A stretch of DNA of 16,618 bases from assembly GCA_964400655.1 (NCBI GenBank), contig CAYNVN010000022.1, forward strand, positions 1 to 16,618, written 5' to 3'. Made by a program: the position numbers and the translations under genes. The DNA is from B16-G9 sp964400655. GTDB lineage: Bacteria > Bacteroidota > Bacteroidia > Bacteroidales > F082. Numbering within the stretch: the first letter of the stretch is position 1; each line of letters begins with the position of its first letter. Below are positions 7,481 through 15,428 of this stretch, piece by piece. The notes below the pieces were generated by a model. The model was not told where the DNA came from, searched no databases, and saw only the letters and a list, made by a program, of their open reading frames with translations.

Positions 7481-7541
7481 TGTCTGCCTGTGCTTGCTGA
7501 TGTGTTCGGGTGTGTGCAGTATAATGGAATTTTTGCGGTTG

Positions 7542-8234
7542 TTAAATGGTAAATGGTAAAATCCGCCAAAAGTCAATGTTGCGGGGAGTAACCTTTACCT
7601 GAACGGGAATGATTTCAACACCTTGTTTATATACCCGTGCCAGCGTGTCGGCATAATCGGGGTCAATGTGATTTGCCGTACCGAAAGCCTCCACATCCAT
7701 CCGCTGGATAACATATAGCATCACTGCCCTGATACCCTCTTGTTTAACTTTAGCCAGGGTTTCGAGGTGTTTCCTGCCGCGCGAAGTAACGGCATCGGGA
7801 AACAGTGCCGTATTGCCTTCTTTCATGGTAACGTTTTTTACCTCCACAAAGCATCTTTCATGTTCGTTTTCGGCATAAATATCAAAACGGCTGTCGCCAA
7901 ACTTCACCTCCCGCTTTACCGTGGTGTAACCTTTTAACCCGTCAATTTTTCCATCCCGTATCCATTCATAAGCCAGCAAATTGGGTATGGAGGTGTTGAT
8001 TCCTATCCAGCTGTTGTTAATATAAATCATTTCCCAGGTAAAGCGGGTTTTACGTTTGGGGTCGTTAACCGGTGTCAGGTAAACGGGTGCCCCCGCTTCG
8101 ATACAGCTTTTCATGGAGCCCGAGTTGGTGCAATGGGCAATCACCACGTCGCCGTTTTCCAGCTCAACATCAGCCAAAAAACGCTTGTAACGGCGTATTA
8201 GTTTTCCCTTAATTAATGGTTGTTTAAAATTCAT
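7542..8234 (-). CDS. sfsA: SfsA family protein (sugar fermentation stimulation, putative nuclease)
   Basis: 230 residues, the usual SfsA length. Family marks are RYKRFLADVEL near the N-terminus, the HCTNSGSMKSC motif (about 54-64), and a central SRFDIY...CFVEVKNVTM segment. That segment places an Asp and a Glu-x-Lys as in the PD-(D/E)xK nuclease fold, followed by FPDAVTSRGRKHLETL. The protein was first linked to maltose metabolism in E. coli; its true biochemical role is still unclear, and nucleic acid binding or cleavage is inferred from the fold. The ATG at 8234 is followed directly by a conserved-looking N-terminus. It diverges from the gene at 8297 with 62 bases between the two starts, and no exact TAnnTTTG box was found there. 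Confidence 0.93.
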   Translation of the reverse strand: MNFKQPLIKGKLIRRYKRFLADVELENGDVVIAHCTNSGSMKSCIEAGAPVYLTPVNDPKRKTRFTWEMIYINNSWIGINTSIPNLLAYEWIRDGKIDGLKGYTTVKREVKFGDSRFDIYAENEHERCFVEVKNVTMKEGNTALFPDAVTSRGRKHLETLAKVKQEGIRAVMLYVIQRMDVEAFGTANHIDPDYADTLARVYKQGVEIIPVQVKVTPRNIDFWRILPFTI

Positions 8235-8276
8235 TTTGCTAAGTTAAAAGGTTTCCGGCAAATTACTACTTTTACC

Positions 8277-8291
8277 ACCATTCATAATGGT
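8277..8291. repeat. Small inverted repeat just before the start at 8297
   Basis: ACCATT (8277-8282) and AATGGT (8286-8291) are exact inverted copies around a 3-base spacer, ending five bases before the ATG at 8297. It could be a small operator for the divergent pair or a translation-affecting hairpin; both are inference. The nearby TACTTTTA (8267-8274) is one base short of a -7 box. Confidence 0.3.
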
Positions 8292-8296
8292 ACAAC

Positions 8297-11131
8297 ATGA
8301 AAAAGCTTGTTTACTTTCTTACCTTTTTTGTTTTTCTGTTTTCCAAAACGGCTTTTTCGCAGTTTTACATTGTAGGCCAGGATCCGGCATCGGTACGCTG
8401 GAAGGAGGTGCAATCTCCCCATTTCAAAATTATATTTCCCGAAGGTTATGCTGCCGGAGCACGGTTGTATGCCAATACACTGGAGGTATCGCGAAAAGCA
8501 ACATTGTCAACATGGCTAACTAAAGATGTAAAACCTTTTACCATTGTGCTGCACACAAAAAGCACCTGGGCCAATGCCATGGTTTTACCGGCCCCGTTGC
8601 ATGGCGACTTTTTTGAAATTCCCGACCAAAACCTATACCCTCAAATATGGCAATACCAGTTGTCGCTTCACGAATACCGCCACTTTGCCCAGATGCGAAA
8701 ACTTTATCAGGGGGTCGGCAAAGCCTTTTACTATATTTTCGGGCAATCGGGGCCTATGGCGCTTTTCGGAATGTTTGTTCCCATGTGGTTTGTTGAGGGT
8801 GATGCTGTTTACAACGAAACCGTTTACAGTAAAAGCGGAAGGGGAAGGATGCCGTCATTTTGGATGGATTTAAAAGCGCAAATCCTCGAAAAGCGGGTTT
8901 ATCCTTACGACAAAGCTGTTCTCGGTTCATACCGCGATTATGTCCCCGATCACTATACGCTGGGATATCAGCTGGTACAATACGGCGTACAAAATTACGG
9001 ATACGAAATGTGGGCTCTGGCAATGGACAGGGTTGCCCGAAGGCCGTATATTTTAAAACCCTTTGTTAACGGACTTAAAAAATATTCGGGTTTGCGAAAG
9101 GTAAAATATTACCATAAAGTGATGAACACGCTACAGGCCGGATGGAAACGGGAAGCAGCCATAAAAAACGTAACTGCTACGGAATATCTGAAGATTAAAA
9201 AAAGACCCCGCTCATTTACAAATTACCGCTTTCCGGTAATGTTGAACGACGGCAGCATAATAGCCGAAAAAACGGGTATCGACGATATAAACCGTTTTGT
9301 GAGAATTTTTCCCGACGGAGAAGAGAAGGTGATTTTTACTCCGGGATTTGATTACACCGAATCTCTTTCGGCCAACGACAGTTTGATTTGCTGGAACGAA
9401 AAACAATACGATAAAAGATGGAGCAATCGCAACTTTTCCATCATTAAAATTTATAACTTTAAAACAAAACGGTTAACCGGCGTAACCTCAAAAACAAAAC
9501 TTTTCGCACCCGACCTGTCGCCCGATGCCTCCAAAATAGTTGCCGTTTCGGTTTCGGAAACAGGCACTTATTCGTTGGTAATTGTTGATGCTTTTTCGGG
9601 TAAGGTGATTTCAACATTTTCAACCGAAAACAATCTTTTTTTTATGAACCCCAAATGGTCGGACGACGGCAGGTCGGTAACCGCAACCGTACTTGGTAAA
9701 AAAGGGAAATCCATTTTGCTTTATCATCCCGAAACGGGTGTTTTCAAATTTGTGCTGCCTTTCGGCTTTACCGAGATAAACCGCCCTGTTAAAAAAGGAG
9801 ACCGGATTGTTTATACGGCTGCTTACAACGGAACAAACAATATTTACGGGATAAACTTAACCACCCGTAAGGTTACGCAATTAAGTTCGGTTAAGTACGG
9901 TGCCGAAGATGCTGTTATTACAAAAGAGGGAACCCTTTTGTTTTCGGATTATACCGCCGACGGTTACCGCATTGCAAAACTCCGCCGTGAGCATCAAAAA
10001 ATGGTAATCGTTAATCCTGTAAAAACCTACGGTTATCCGGTTGACAAACAGGTAACAAAAAACAGTTTTGTCCTTGAGAACACTAAAATTCCCGACAGCA
10101 ATTACAAGGTTCAAAAATACAGCCGTTTAAAACATCTTTTCAATCCACACACATGGGGCCCCATGCTTGTTGACCTCAACAATTACGAGCTGACACCCAA
10201 CGTAACGGTGGCTTCGCAAAATATGCTGGGAACGGCGGTTTCTACCCTGGGGTACTATTACGATATCAACGAAGGAACCGGTAAAGGGAAATTTACTTTT
10301 GATTATTACGGCTGGTATCCGGTTATCGGTTTTGAAGCTGATTACGGCGGCAGAAAACAGTCGTGGCAGGATGAAGATGGCAATTATCATGTTGCCACCT
10401 GGCAGGAGTCAAACATTAAACTGAATGTTTCGGTTCCTTTAAGGTTTATCAGAAGCAAATGGATAAGAGGTTTCAGGCCGAAGGTAAGCATCGGTGAATC
10501 TTTTATCATACAAAACGGGAGTCTGCAAAACTATCCTGTTGACAACATTACCACTTTGGGCTATTCCGTTTACCTGTACAACAGCCTTAAAAGAAGCAAA
10601 AGAGATATTTACAGTAAGTGGTCGCAAACCTTTTATGCGGTTTACAATCATGCGCCCTTTGTTTCCAAAACAAGCCATATGGGGTATCTGGCGGGAACCT
10701 TTACTTTTCCCGGATTTATAAGACATAACGGTTTTAAAATATATCTTGCCAAAGAGTGGAAAAAAACCGGTTATTACTCCTTCAGCGATTACATTTCGGT
10801 GCCGAGAGGTTATACGGGACTAGTCTTTAATGAAATGTTCGCATTAAAAGCCGATTATTATTTCCCCATTGCTTATCCCGACCTGGATATTCAGTCGGCG
10901 GCTTATTTCACCCGTATTTATGCCGACCTCTTTTTTGATTATGCATGGTATCAGGATGCTTCCGTAACAAACGCATCAGTAACGTACAGCGATATAAAAA
11001 GTGTTGGGGCCGAGCTTTACACCAACTGGCATTTTTTAAGCCTGCCGGTTAATGTTGTGCTGGGTGTAAGGGGAACCTATAAGTTTAACGATTCGTTTAA
11101 GGCGGAGTTTCTGTTTGGTTTCGGACTGTAA
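8297..11131 (+). CDS. Secreted metallopeptidase-like protein with TolB-like propeller and C-terminal outer-membrane beta-barrel
   Basis: A 944-residue envelope protein. Residues 1-21 are a signal peptide (KKLVYFLTFFVFLFSKTAFS). The first domain (about 30-300) contains LHEYRH, an exact HExxH zinc motif (H125, E126, H129), and 38 residues later WFVEGDAVY, with E167 placed as the third ligand of a gluzincin (peptidase MA / M1-like) fold. Residues about 310-610 carry TolB/PD40-like blades such as APDLSPDASKIV (404-415) and NPKWSDDGRSVT (451-462). From about 635 to the end there are alternating aromatic strands (FDYYGWYP, FEADYGGR, and a glycine/phenylalanine-rich FLFGFGL terminus) like a BamA/surface-antigen barrel. 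Together these suggest an outer-membrane-anchored, periplasmic or surface zinc peptidase, or a protein using that fold for binding. The substrate is unknown. Its stop abuts the stop of the convergent DUF1573 gene. Confidence 0.75.
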   Translation: MKKLVYFLTFFVFLFSKTAFSQFYIVGQDPASVRWKEVQSPHFKIIFPEGYAAGARLYANTLEVSRKATLSTWLTKDVKPFTIVLHTKSTWANAMVLPAPLHGDFFEIPDQNLYPQIWQYQLSLHEYRHFAQMRKLYQGVGKAFYYIFGQSGPMALFGMFVPMWFVEGDAVYNETVYSKSGRGRMPSFWMDLKAQILEKRVYPYDKAVLGSYRDYVPDHYTLGYQLVQYGVQNYGYEMWALAMDRVARRPYILKPFVNGLKKYSGLRKVKYYHKVMNTLQAGWKREAAIKNVTATEYLKIKKRPRSFTNYRFPVMLNDGSIIAEKTGIDDINRFVRIFPDGEEKVIFTPGFDYTESLSANDSLICWNEKQYDKRWSNRNFSIIKIYNFKTKRLTGVTSKTKLFAPDLSPDASKIVAVSVSETGTYSLVIVDAFSGKVISTFSTENNLFFMNPKWSDDGRSVTATVLGKKGKSILLYHPETGVFKFVLPFGFTEINRPVKKGDRIVYTAAYNGTNNIYGINLTTRKVTQLSSVKYGAEDAVITKEGTLLFSDYTADGYRIAKLRREHQKMVIVNPVKTYGYPVDKQVTKNSFVLENTKIPDSNYKVQKYSRLKHLFNPHTWGPMLVDLNNYELTPNVTVASQNMLGTAVSTLGYYYDINEGTGKGKFTFDYYGWYPVIGFEADYGGRKQSWQDEDGNYHVATWQESNIKLNVSVPLRFIRSKWIRGFRPKVSIGESFIIQNGSLQNYPVDNITTLGYSVYLYNSLKRSKRDIYSKWSQTFYAVYNHAPFVSKTSHMGYLAGTFTFPGFIRHNGFKIYLAKEWKKTGYYSFSDYISVPRGYTGLVFNEMFALKADYYFPIAYPDLDIQSAAYFTRIYADLFFDYAWYQDASVTNASVTYSDIKSVGAELYTNWHFLSLPVNVVLGVRGTYKFNDSFKAEFLFGFGL

Positions 11132-11962
11132 TTAAAAACTCTCTTTGCAAAATTCAGGATCTTTTTTAGCGGGACTATGGAAGGTAACCGTGCCGTGGAT
11201 TCCCAGGTAGATTACCGGATTTACCGGATCGTTGGTATAAACCTTAACACTGCGATGTGCCACGCCAAAGCCTTTTGTTTTGATTACCAGCACCAGACTT
11301 CCGCTTTCGCCCGGGGCAATCTCTTTTTGCGGTGTTCCTTTTAAAATACATCCGTTACACAGGTCGATATGTTTTATTACAAGCACTTTGGAGCCCATAT
11401 TGGTGAATAAAAAATCGTGACGAACCCTGCCGTTAATTACTTTATGACCATATTCGTAATTATAATGGCTGAACACCATGCGCGGTACCGTGTCGATGTA
11501 CATTTCTTCGCCGATGCCGCCTTTTCCGCCGGTTGTAACCACTGCATTCAGATAGAGGAATTTCCAGGGATTTTTTTCATCGTTGCTTTCAATAACAACT
11601 TCCATTTGAACCGGTCCGGGCGGTAGTTCGCGAACAACATCGAAAACAACATTGGCAGCTCCTTCGGTATGCGGGTATAAAATGGCATTGTCGTAAGTAA
11701 CCGAAACAAGCTGACTGCTTTTATCGGGTGTAAAAACCACCTCCTCATCGCCATAATTGTACATGCGCAGTTTATAGGTGAATTTACTGCCACGCTTTAC
11801 TTCTCCCACAAAAAAATCGGAACTGTCAACGGCAAAACCTATGTTGCCAACCACAAAAGGAAATTCCTTTTTTATTTTGAATTTCTTTTTATCCGGTTGT
11901 TGTGCATAAGCATAAAAACCCGCTAACAACAATAGTAACCCTGATAAAAGTAACTTTCTCAA
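11132..11962 (-). CDS. Secreted DUF1573-type protein
   Basis: A periplasmic or surface protein of unknown function. No ATG is available at the N-terminus. The frame can begin with TTG at 11995 or TTG at 11962; I chose 11962 because it gives an ideal signal peptide (RKLLLSGLLLLLAGFYAYAQ). Two Ig-like segments follow: roughly residues 45-140, with VGEVKRGSKFTYKLRMYNYG, and 175-265. The second has the DUF1573 pattern: FLFTNMGSKVLVIKHI, LCNGCIL where most members have SCGCT, IAPGESGSLVLVI, VYTNDPVNPVIYLGIHGTV. The two cysteines are spaced CxxC (C202, C205 from the chosen start) rather than CxC. Members are very common in Bacteroidota, often as secreted lipoproteins, but no lipobox is seen here. 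It lies last in a minus-strand series after ilvE and the transporter, but a promoter box upstream suggests it can be transcribed alone. Confidence 0.75.
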   Translation of the reverse strand: MRKLLLSGLLLLLAGFYAYAQQPDKKKFKIKKEFPFVVGNIGFAVDSSDFFVGEVKRGSKFTYKLRMYNYGDEEVVFTPDKSSQLVSVTYDNAILYPHTEGAANVVFDVVRELPPGPVQMEVVIESNDEKNPWKFLYLNAVVTTGGKGGIGEEMYIDTVPRMVFSHYNYEYGHKVINGRVRHDFLFTNMGSKVLVIKHIDLCNGCILKGTPQKEIAPGESGSLVLVIKTKGFGVAHRSVKVYTNDPVNPVIYLGIHGTVTFHSPAKKDPEFCKESF

Positions 11963-12062
11963 TTCTGTTCCTTTACAATTAATCCCTGTTAACAATCTTT
12001 GTAACTGACATCCAACCGTTGCTTTTGGTTGTAAATCTTACCTTTTGTATAACAATAATTTG

Positions 12063-12070
12063 CAAAGGTA
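12063..12070 (-). promoter_or_regulatory. Putative Bacteroidetes promoter for the DUF1573 gene
   Basis: The minus strand reads TACCTTTG, an exact TAnnTTTG match. A minus-strand TTTG at 12093-12096, 22 bases away, is a fair -33 element. It lies just after the transporter stop codon and about 100 bases upstream of the chosen TTG start. Confidence 0.55.
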
Positions 12071-12091
12071 AAAAAAGGGGCTTTGCCACAA

Positions 12092-13381
12092 TCAAAACGT
12101 TTCGGCTTTTGCCGACCAAATCATCAACACCACGGCAGCCATTGCGCTTACAAAGGCAATAAAAAAAGTAACGGTAAAGCCGAAGAGTTCGTAAAAGAAA
12201 ACTCCCAGCAGCGGGGCCGGTATCCCCCTGATGCCTGTTAACGAAAGGTGTAACGACTGGTAAGTGCCTGCTTCTTCGGGTTTGCAAAAGTAAGCCGATC
12301 CGATGTTCCATAACAACGACATGGATGCGGCAAAAATACCGTGAAAAAGAATGTACAGAAGCAACGTATAATAAATGGTGATATCAAAAACCGTGAAATG
12401 TGCAGGAAACCACCTGGTAATCATCACAAAAAAGATGTACATTCCTACCGAACCGAAAGTAAACGCCGCAAATTTACGGGGGTCTATGCTACCCAGCAAC
12501 TTCCCGAAAAACGGAAGCAAAACTATTGCAAGAATATTATAGGCGTTTTTATAAAAAGCCACCGACGAATAGTTAAGATTAAGAGCATCGTAAAAATAGA
12601 GCGTTATAACCGTTACCGAAATCATAAAGGCAAATCCGTAAAGCATAAATCCCATCTCAAAATGGCGATAGGTTACATTGTGTTTAAGGATTGCCGACAT
12701 TTCCGAAATCGATCGTTTTACCGAAATCCAAATACCTCTTTTTTCAATTTTTTCATGATCAACCGGAAAAGGAATGGAAGTGAGTTTATATAGTGAGATA
12801 ACGCCCAATATGGCCACTATCGGAAATACATAAACAAACATAAAGTTATCCAGGTCGAGTAAATAGCCGTAAACAAAAGTTACAATCAGCATAACGATTT
12901 TATTTATGCTTGTGGCGTAGCTGTACAGTTTGCCGAAGTTTTTATGACGGTAATTGTTTTTAAGCAGATAATTGATGTTGGGATAGATAAAAATATTACC
13001 CGTAAAATATAGCAGGAAAAGGCCGAGGAACAGATAATGGAACCAGGGATGATTATTTATTTGTGATACGGAACGGGGAAAGAAAAAGATTAGTGCCAAA
13101 GGAAGCCGCGTAATCCATGCCACTATGCGCAACAGCTTTTTGCGGTTTTTAATTCTTTTTAAAAATTCATTGATAAAAACCAGAAAGGTAAACAGCACCA
13201 TGCTGAACTGAAAAAGAAAACCGAGCTGGTAGTTGGAACCATGCAGGCTTTTAACAAAAACAAACTCATTCAGTGCCAGCACACCCAAAATCACCCCTTC
13301 AAGAAGCATATAGGCCACATGTTTCTTAAAGGCACTCTTTTCCTGTGCTTCTAATTTCGAATAAAACAAAAACAAATTCAA
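12092..13381 (-). CDS. Major facilitator superfamily-type membrane transporter
   Basis: 429 residues with roughly 12 hydrophobic helices, for example 22-43 (AYMLLEGVILGVLALNEFVF), 53-72, 84-101, 114-135 and several after 240, with a cytoplasmic basic loop around 76-83 (KRIKNRKK) between the second and third helices as in MFS proteins. The substrate cannot be told from the sequence. The frame has no ATG before M25, which lies inside the first helix region. The most upstream start is TTG at 13381, and an in-frame stop at 13421 excludes anything further; TTG at 13375 is an alternative. It sits 68 bases downstream of ilvE on the same strand with no promoter box between them, so cotranscription is plausible and a role in amino acid or keto-acid transport is possible but unproven. 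Confidence 0.8.
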   Translation of the reverse strand: MNLFLFYSKLEAQEKSAFKKHVAYMLLEGVILGVLALNEFVFVKSLHGSNYQLGFLFQFSMVLFTFLVFINEFLKRIKNRKKLLRIVAWITRLPLALIFFFPRSVSQINNHPWFHYLFLGLFLLYFTGNIFIYPNINYLLKNNYRHKNFGKLYSYATSINKIVMLIVTFVYGYLLDLDNFMFVYVFPIVAILGVISLYKLTSIPFPVDHEKIEKRGIWISVKRSISEMSAILKHNVTYRHFEMGFMLYGFAFMISVTVITLYFYDALNLNYSSVAFYKNAYNILAIVLLPFFGKLLGSIDPRKFAAFTFGSVGMYIFFVMITRWFPAHFTVFDITIYYTLLLYILFHGIFAASMSLLWNIGSAYFCKPEEAGTYQSLHLSLTGIRGIPAPLLGVFFYELFGFTVTFFIAFVSAMAAVVLMIWSAKAETF

Positions 13382-13449
13382 ACCTTTAAACTCCGAAACG
13401 GGATTTTTACCGGTTGCCGTTTAGGTGTGTACCTTTTGCAACAGTGTTT

Positions 13450-14469
13450 CTATTCCAATATCACCGTTGTCCATCCGTGGACATCCTCTTCGGTTCCTTC
13501 CTGAATGCCGCGAAGACGGTTGTACAGTTTTGTGGAAATTGCACCCGATTCTTCTCCGTAAAAGAACTCCTGACCCGATTCGCGGTCAACAATTTTTTTA
13601 ATGGGTGTAATAATTGCTGCCGTACCACAGGCACCGGCCTCTTCAAAAGTTCCCAGCTCTTCAACCGGAACTTTTCTGCGTTCCACTTTTAATCCCAGGT
13701 CTTTGGCAATTTGTTCGAGGCTCATATTGGTAATGGAAGGAAGAATGCTTTTGGACTGTGGTGTTATGTAGGTATTGTTTTTAATTCCGAAGAAATTGGC
13801 AGGTCCTGCTTCGTCGATATATTTTTTTTCGATGGCATCAAGGAAGAGTACGGAAGAAAACCCGCCTTCGTGAGCCCGTTCGGTAGCACGCAGTCCGGCA
13901 GCATAGTTTCCGCCTACTTTTATATGGCCTGTTCCCAACGGAGCAGCCCTGTCAACATCGTGAACCAGTTCAACCGCCACCGGTTTAAATCCCGTTTTAA
14001 AATAGGGGCCTACCGGAGTAACAAATACCATAAACATATACTCTTCGGCAGGTTTTACACCAACCTGAGGGCCGCTTCCAAACAGCAACGGACGAATGTA
14101 CAGTGTAGCACCTGTTCCGTAAGGCGGAATATAATCGGCGTTCAGTTCAACCGCCTTAACCACTGCCGAATAAAAAACATCATCGGGCACCTCCTGCATT
14201 AAAATGCCATGGGCCGAGTTACGCATCCTTTTGGCATTTTCCTGCCAGCGAAACAGGCGTACTTTTCCGTCTTTTCCGCGATAGGCTTTTAACCCTTCAA
14301 AAGCCTCCTGTCCGTAATGCAGAGCAGTTGCCGCCATATGAACGGGTACATATTCCGAAGAACTTACTTCAAGCTCGCCCCATTTTCCGTTACGGTAATA
14401 ACAACGAATATTATAATCTGTTTTGTAATAACCAAAAGGGAGTTCTCCCCAGTTAATATCTTTACTCAT
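13450..14469 (-). CDS. ilvE: Branched-chain amino acid aminotransferase
   Basis: PLP-dependent fold-type IV enzyme that interconverts leucine, isoleucine and valine with their 2-oxo acids, using 2-oxoglutarate/glutamate. At 339 residues it belongs to the longer BCAT group (BCAT2/mitochondrial type). Visible marks are HYGQEAFEGLKAYRG (51-65), LYIRPLLFGSG (123-133), the PLP lysine K184 in GHIKVGGNYAAG, DEAGPANFFGI in the cofactor-binding region, and ACGTAAIITPI near the C-terminus. The ATG at 14469 gives the expected N-terminus (DINWGELPFGYYKTDYN). It is first in the minus-strand series ilvE, transporter, DUF1573, and has its own promoter box. Confidence 0.95.
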   Translation of the reverse strand: MSKDINWGELPFGYYKTDYNIRCYYRNGKWGELEVSSSEYVPVHMAATALHYGQEAFEGLKAYRGKDGKVRLFRWQENAKRMRNSAHGILMQEVPDDVFYSAVVKAVELNADYIPPYGTGATLYIRPLLFGSGPQVGVKPAEEYMFMVFVTPVGPYFKTGFKPVAVELVHDVDRAAPLGTGHIKVGGNYAAGLRATERAHEGGFSSVLFLDAIEKKYIDEAGPANFFGIKNNTYITPQSKSILPSITNMSLEQIAKDLGLKVERRKVPVEELGTFEEAGACGTAAIITPIKKIVDRESGQEFFYGEESGAISTKLYNRLRGIQEGTEEDVHGWTTVILE

Positions 14470-14507
14470 AGCTTCTGTTTTTATAATTTTTTCGAATGGC
14501 TAATGTA

Positions 14508-14515
14508 CAAATTTA
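14508..14515 (-). promoter_or_regulatory. Putative Bacteroidetes promoter for ilvE
   Basis: The minus strand reads TAAATTTG, an exact TAnnTTTG match, 38 bases upstream of the ilvE ATG. A minus-strand TTTTG lies at 14532-14536, about 16 bases away, slightly closer than the usual -33 spacing. Confidence 0.55.
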
Positions 14516-14581
14516 TTCTGTCCTGCTATTTCAAAACAGCGTGAAAATGGCTAAGTAAATTACTGAAATTGGGCATGGTCG

Positions 14582-15271
14582 TCAGAATTTTATTTCGGGT
14601 ACAAGCCAAATGAGAATGATGATCATTATTAATGAAGGGAGCATGTTCATTACTTTTATCTTTTTGATTTCAAGAATATCGATACCCAGCCCCATAAGCA
14701 GAATACCACCGACTGCGGTCAGCTCCGTTATCATTAGCTGCGGAAAGAAATCGCCAAAAAAGTGAGCAAACAGTGTTAATCCTCCCTGAAAAATAAAAAG
14801 CGGAATAACCGAAAAAAGCACCCCCGCACCAAGTCCCGAAGCCAAAGCAATGGAAGAAACTCCATCCATTAACGATTTTATTAAAAGCAATCGCGGTGAG
14901 CCGCCCATGCCCTCTTCCAAGGCACCAATTATTGTCATCGAGCCCACACAATACAGCAAAAAAGCCGTTAACAAACCGTCGGTAAATTTGTCGTTTCCAA
15001 GTTTGATTTTATCTTTAACAAAATCTCCGAAACGCTCCATTAATGCTTGCAGATTTAAGTATTCCCCCAGCAGAGAGCCTGTAATTAAAGCCATAACCAT
15101 ATGCAACACACGGGTACTTTTTAAAGCCATGGATATACCGAGAAAGACTGTGAAAATTCCCATTACCTGAAAAAATATTTTGATATACCTTTCCGGTAAA
15201 CTTTTGTTCAGCCACAGTCCTATCGACCCGCCAATCAAAATCGTGATTATATTGACAATTGTACCTGTCAT
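14582..15271 (-). CDS. DUF554 family membrane protein
   Basis: 229 residues, the usual length of the DUF554 (YdfK-like) family, whose function is unknown. It begins with a membrane helix rich in glycine (TIVNIITILIGGSIGLWLN) and contains the family motif CVGSMTIIGALEEG (about 108-121). Further helices lie at about 34-50, 140-165, 170-180 and 205-225, the last near the C-terminus (SLIMIIILIWLVPEI). The central loop about 75-96 is charged. It lies 112 bases upstream of ilvE on the same strand, but the ilvE promoter box falls in that gap, so they need not form one operon. It diverges from the FabH-like gene with 157 bases between starts; an (AT)5 run (15281-15290) sits close to its start. Confidence 0.9.
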   Translation of the reverse strand: MTGTIVNIITILIGGSIGLWLNKSLPERYIKIFFQVMGIFTVFLGISMALKSTRVLHMVMALITGSLLGEYLNLQALMERFGDFVKDKIKLGNDKFTDGLLTAFLLYCVGSMTIIGALEEGMGGSPRLLLIKSLMDGVSSIALASGLGAGVLFSVIPLFIFQGGLTLFAHFFGDFFPQLMITELTAVGGILLMGLGIDILEIKKIKVMNMLPSLIMIIILIWLVPEIKF

Positions 15272-15370
15272 TGATTAAAAATATATATATCAAATTAGTT
15301 ACAGACGGAATCAGTAAATTCACACTTCAAAATTATTGTTAAAATAATTTAACCATAACTCAATATTAAG

Positions 15371-15378
15371 TAGATTTG
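15371..15378 (+). promoter_or_regulatory. Putative Bacteroidetes -7 box for the FabH-like gene
   Basis: TAGATTTG matches TAnnTTTG exactly, 50 bases before the ATG at 15429. No clear -33 TTTG stands at the normal distance; the upstream DNA is A/T-rich. Confidence 0.5.
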
Positions 15379-15428
15379 CCGCCTGATTTTTTGTTAAAAA
15401 GCCAAATTTACAATTTATAAGCAAACCC

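Noticed and set aside
7540..7560. Short direct repeat of AAATGGT at the end of sfsA
   Set aside because: Only two copies, and they encode the C-terminus of sfsA; too short to be a repeat element.
12341..12793. Plus-strand open frame of 150 codons
   Set aside because: It lies wholly inside the transporter gene on the other strand, is rich in Lys/Arg/His and has no recognisable domain; it is an antisense shadow.
13711..14202. Plus-strand open frame of 163 codons
   Set aside because: Fully antisense to ilvE, whose motifs are all intact; composition is untypical of a real protein.
15281..15290. (AT)5 run near the DUF554 start
   Set aside because: Short A/T runs are common in A/T-rich divergent promoter regions; no further evidence of function.
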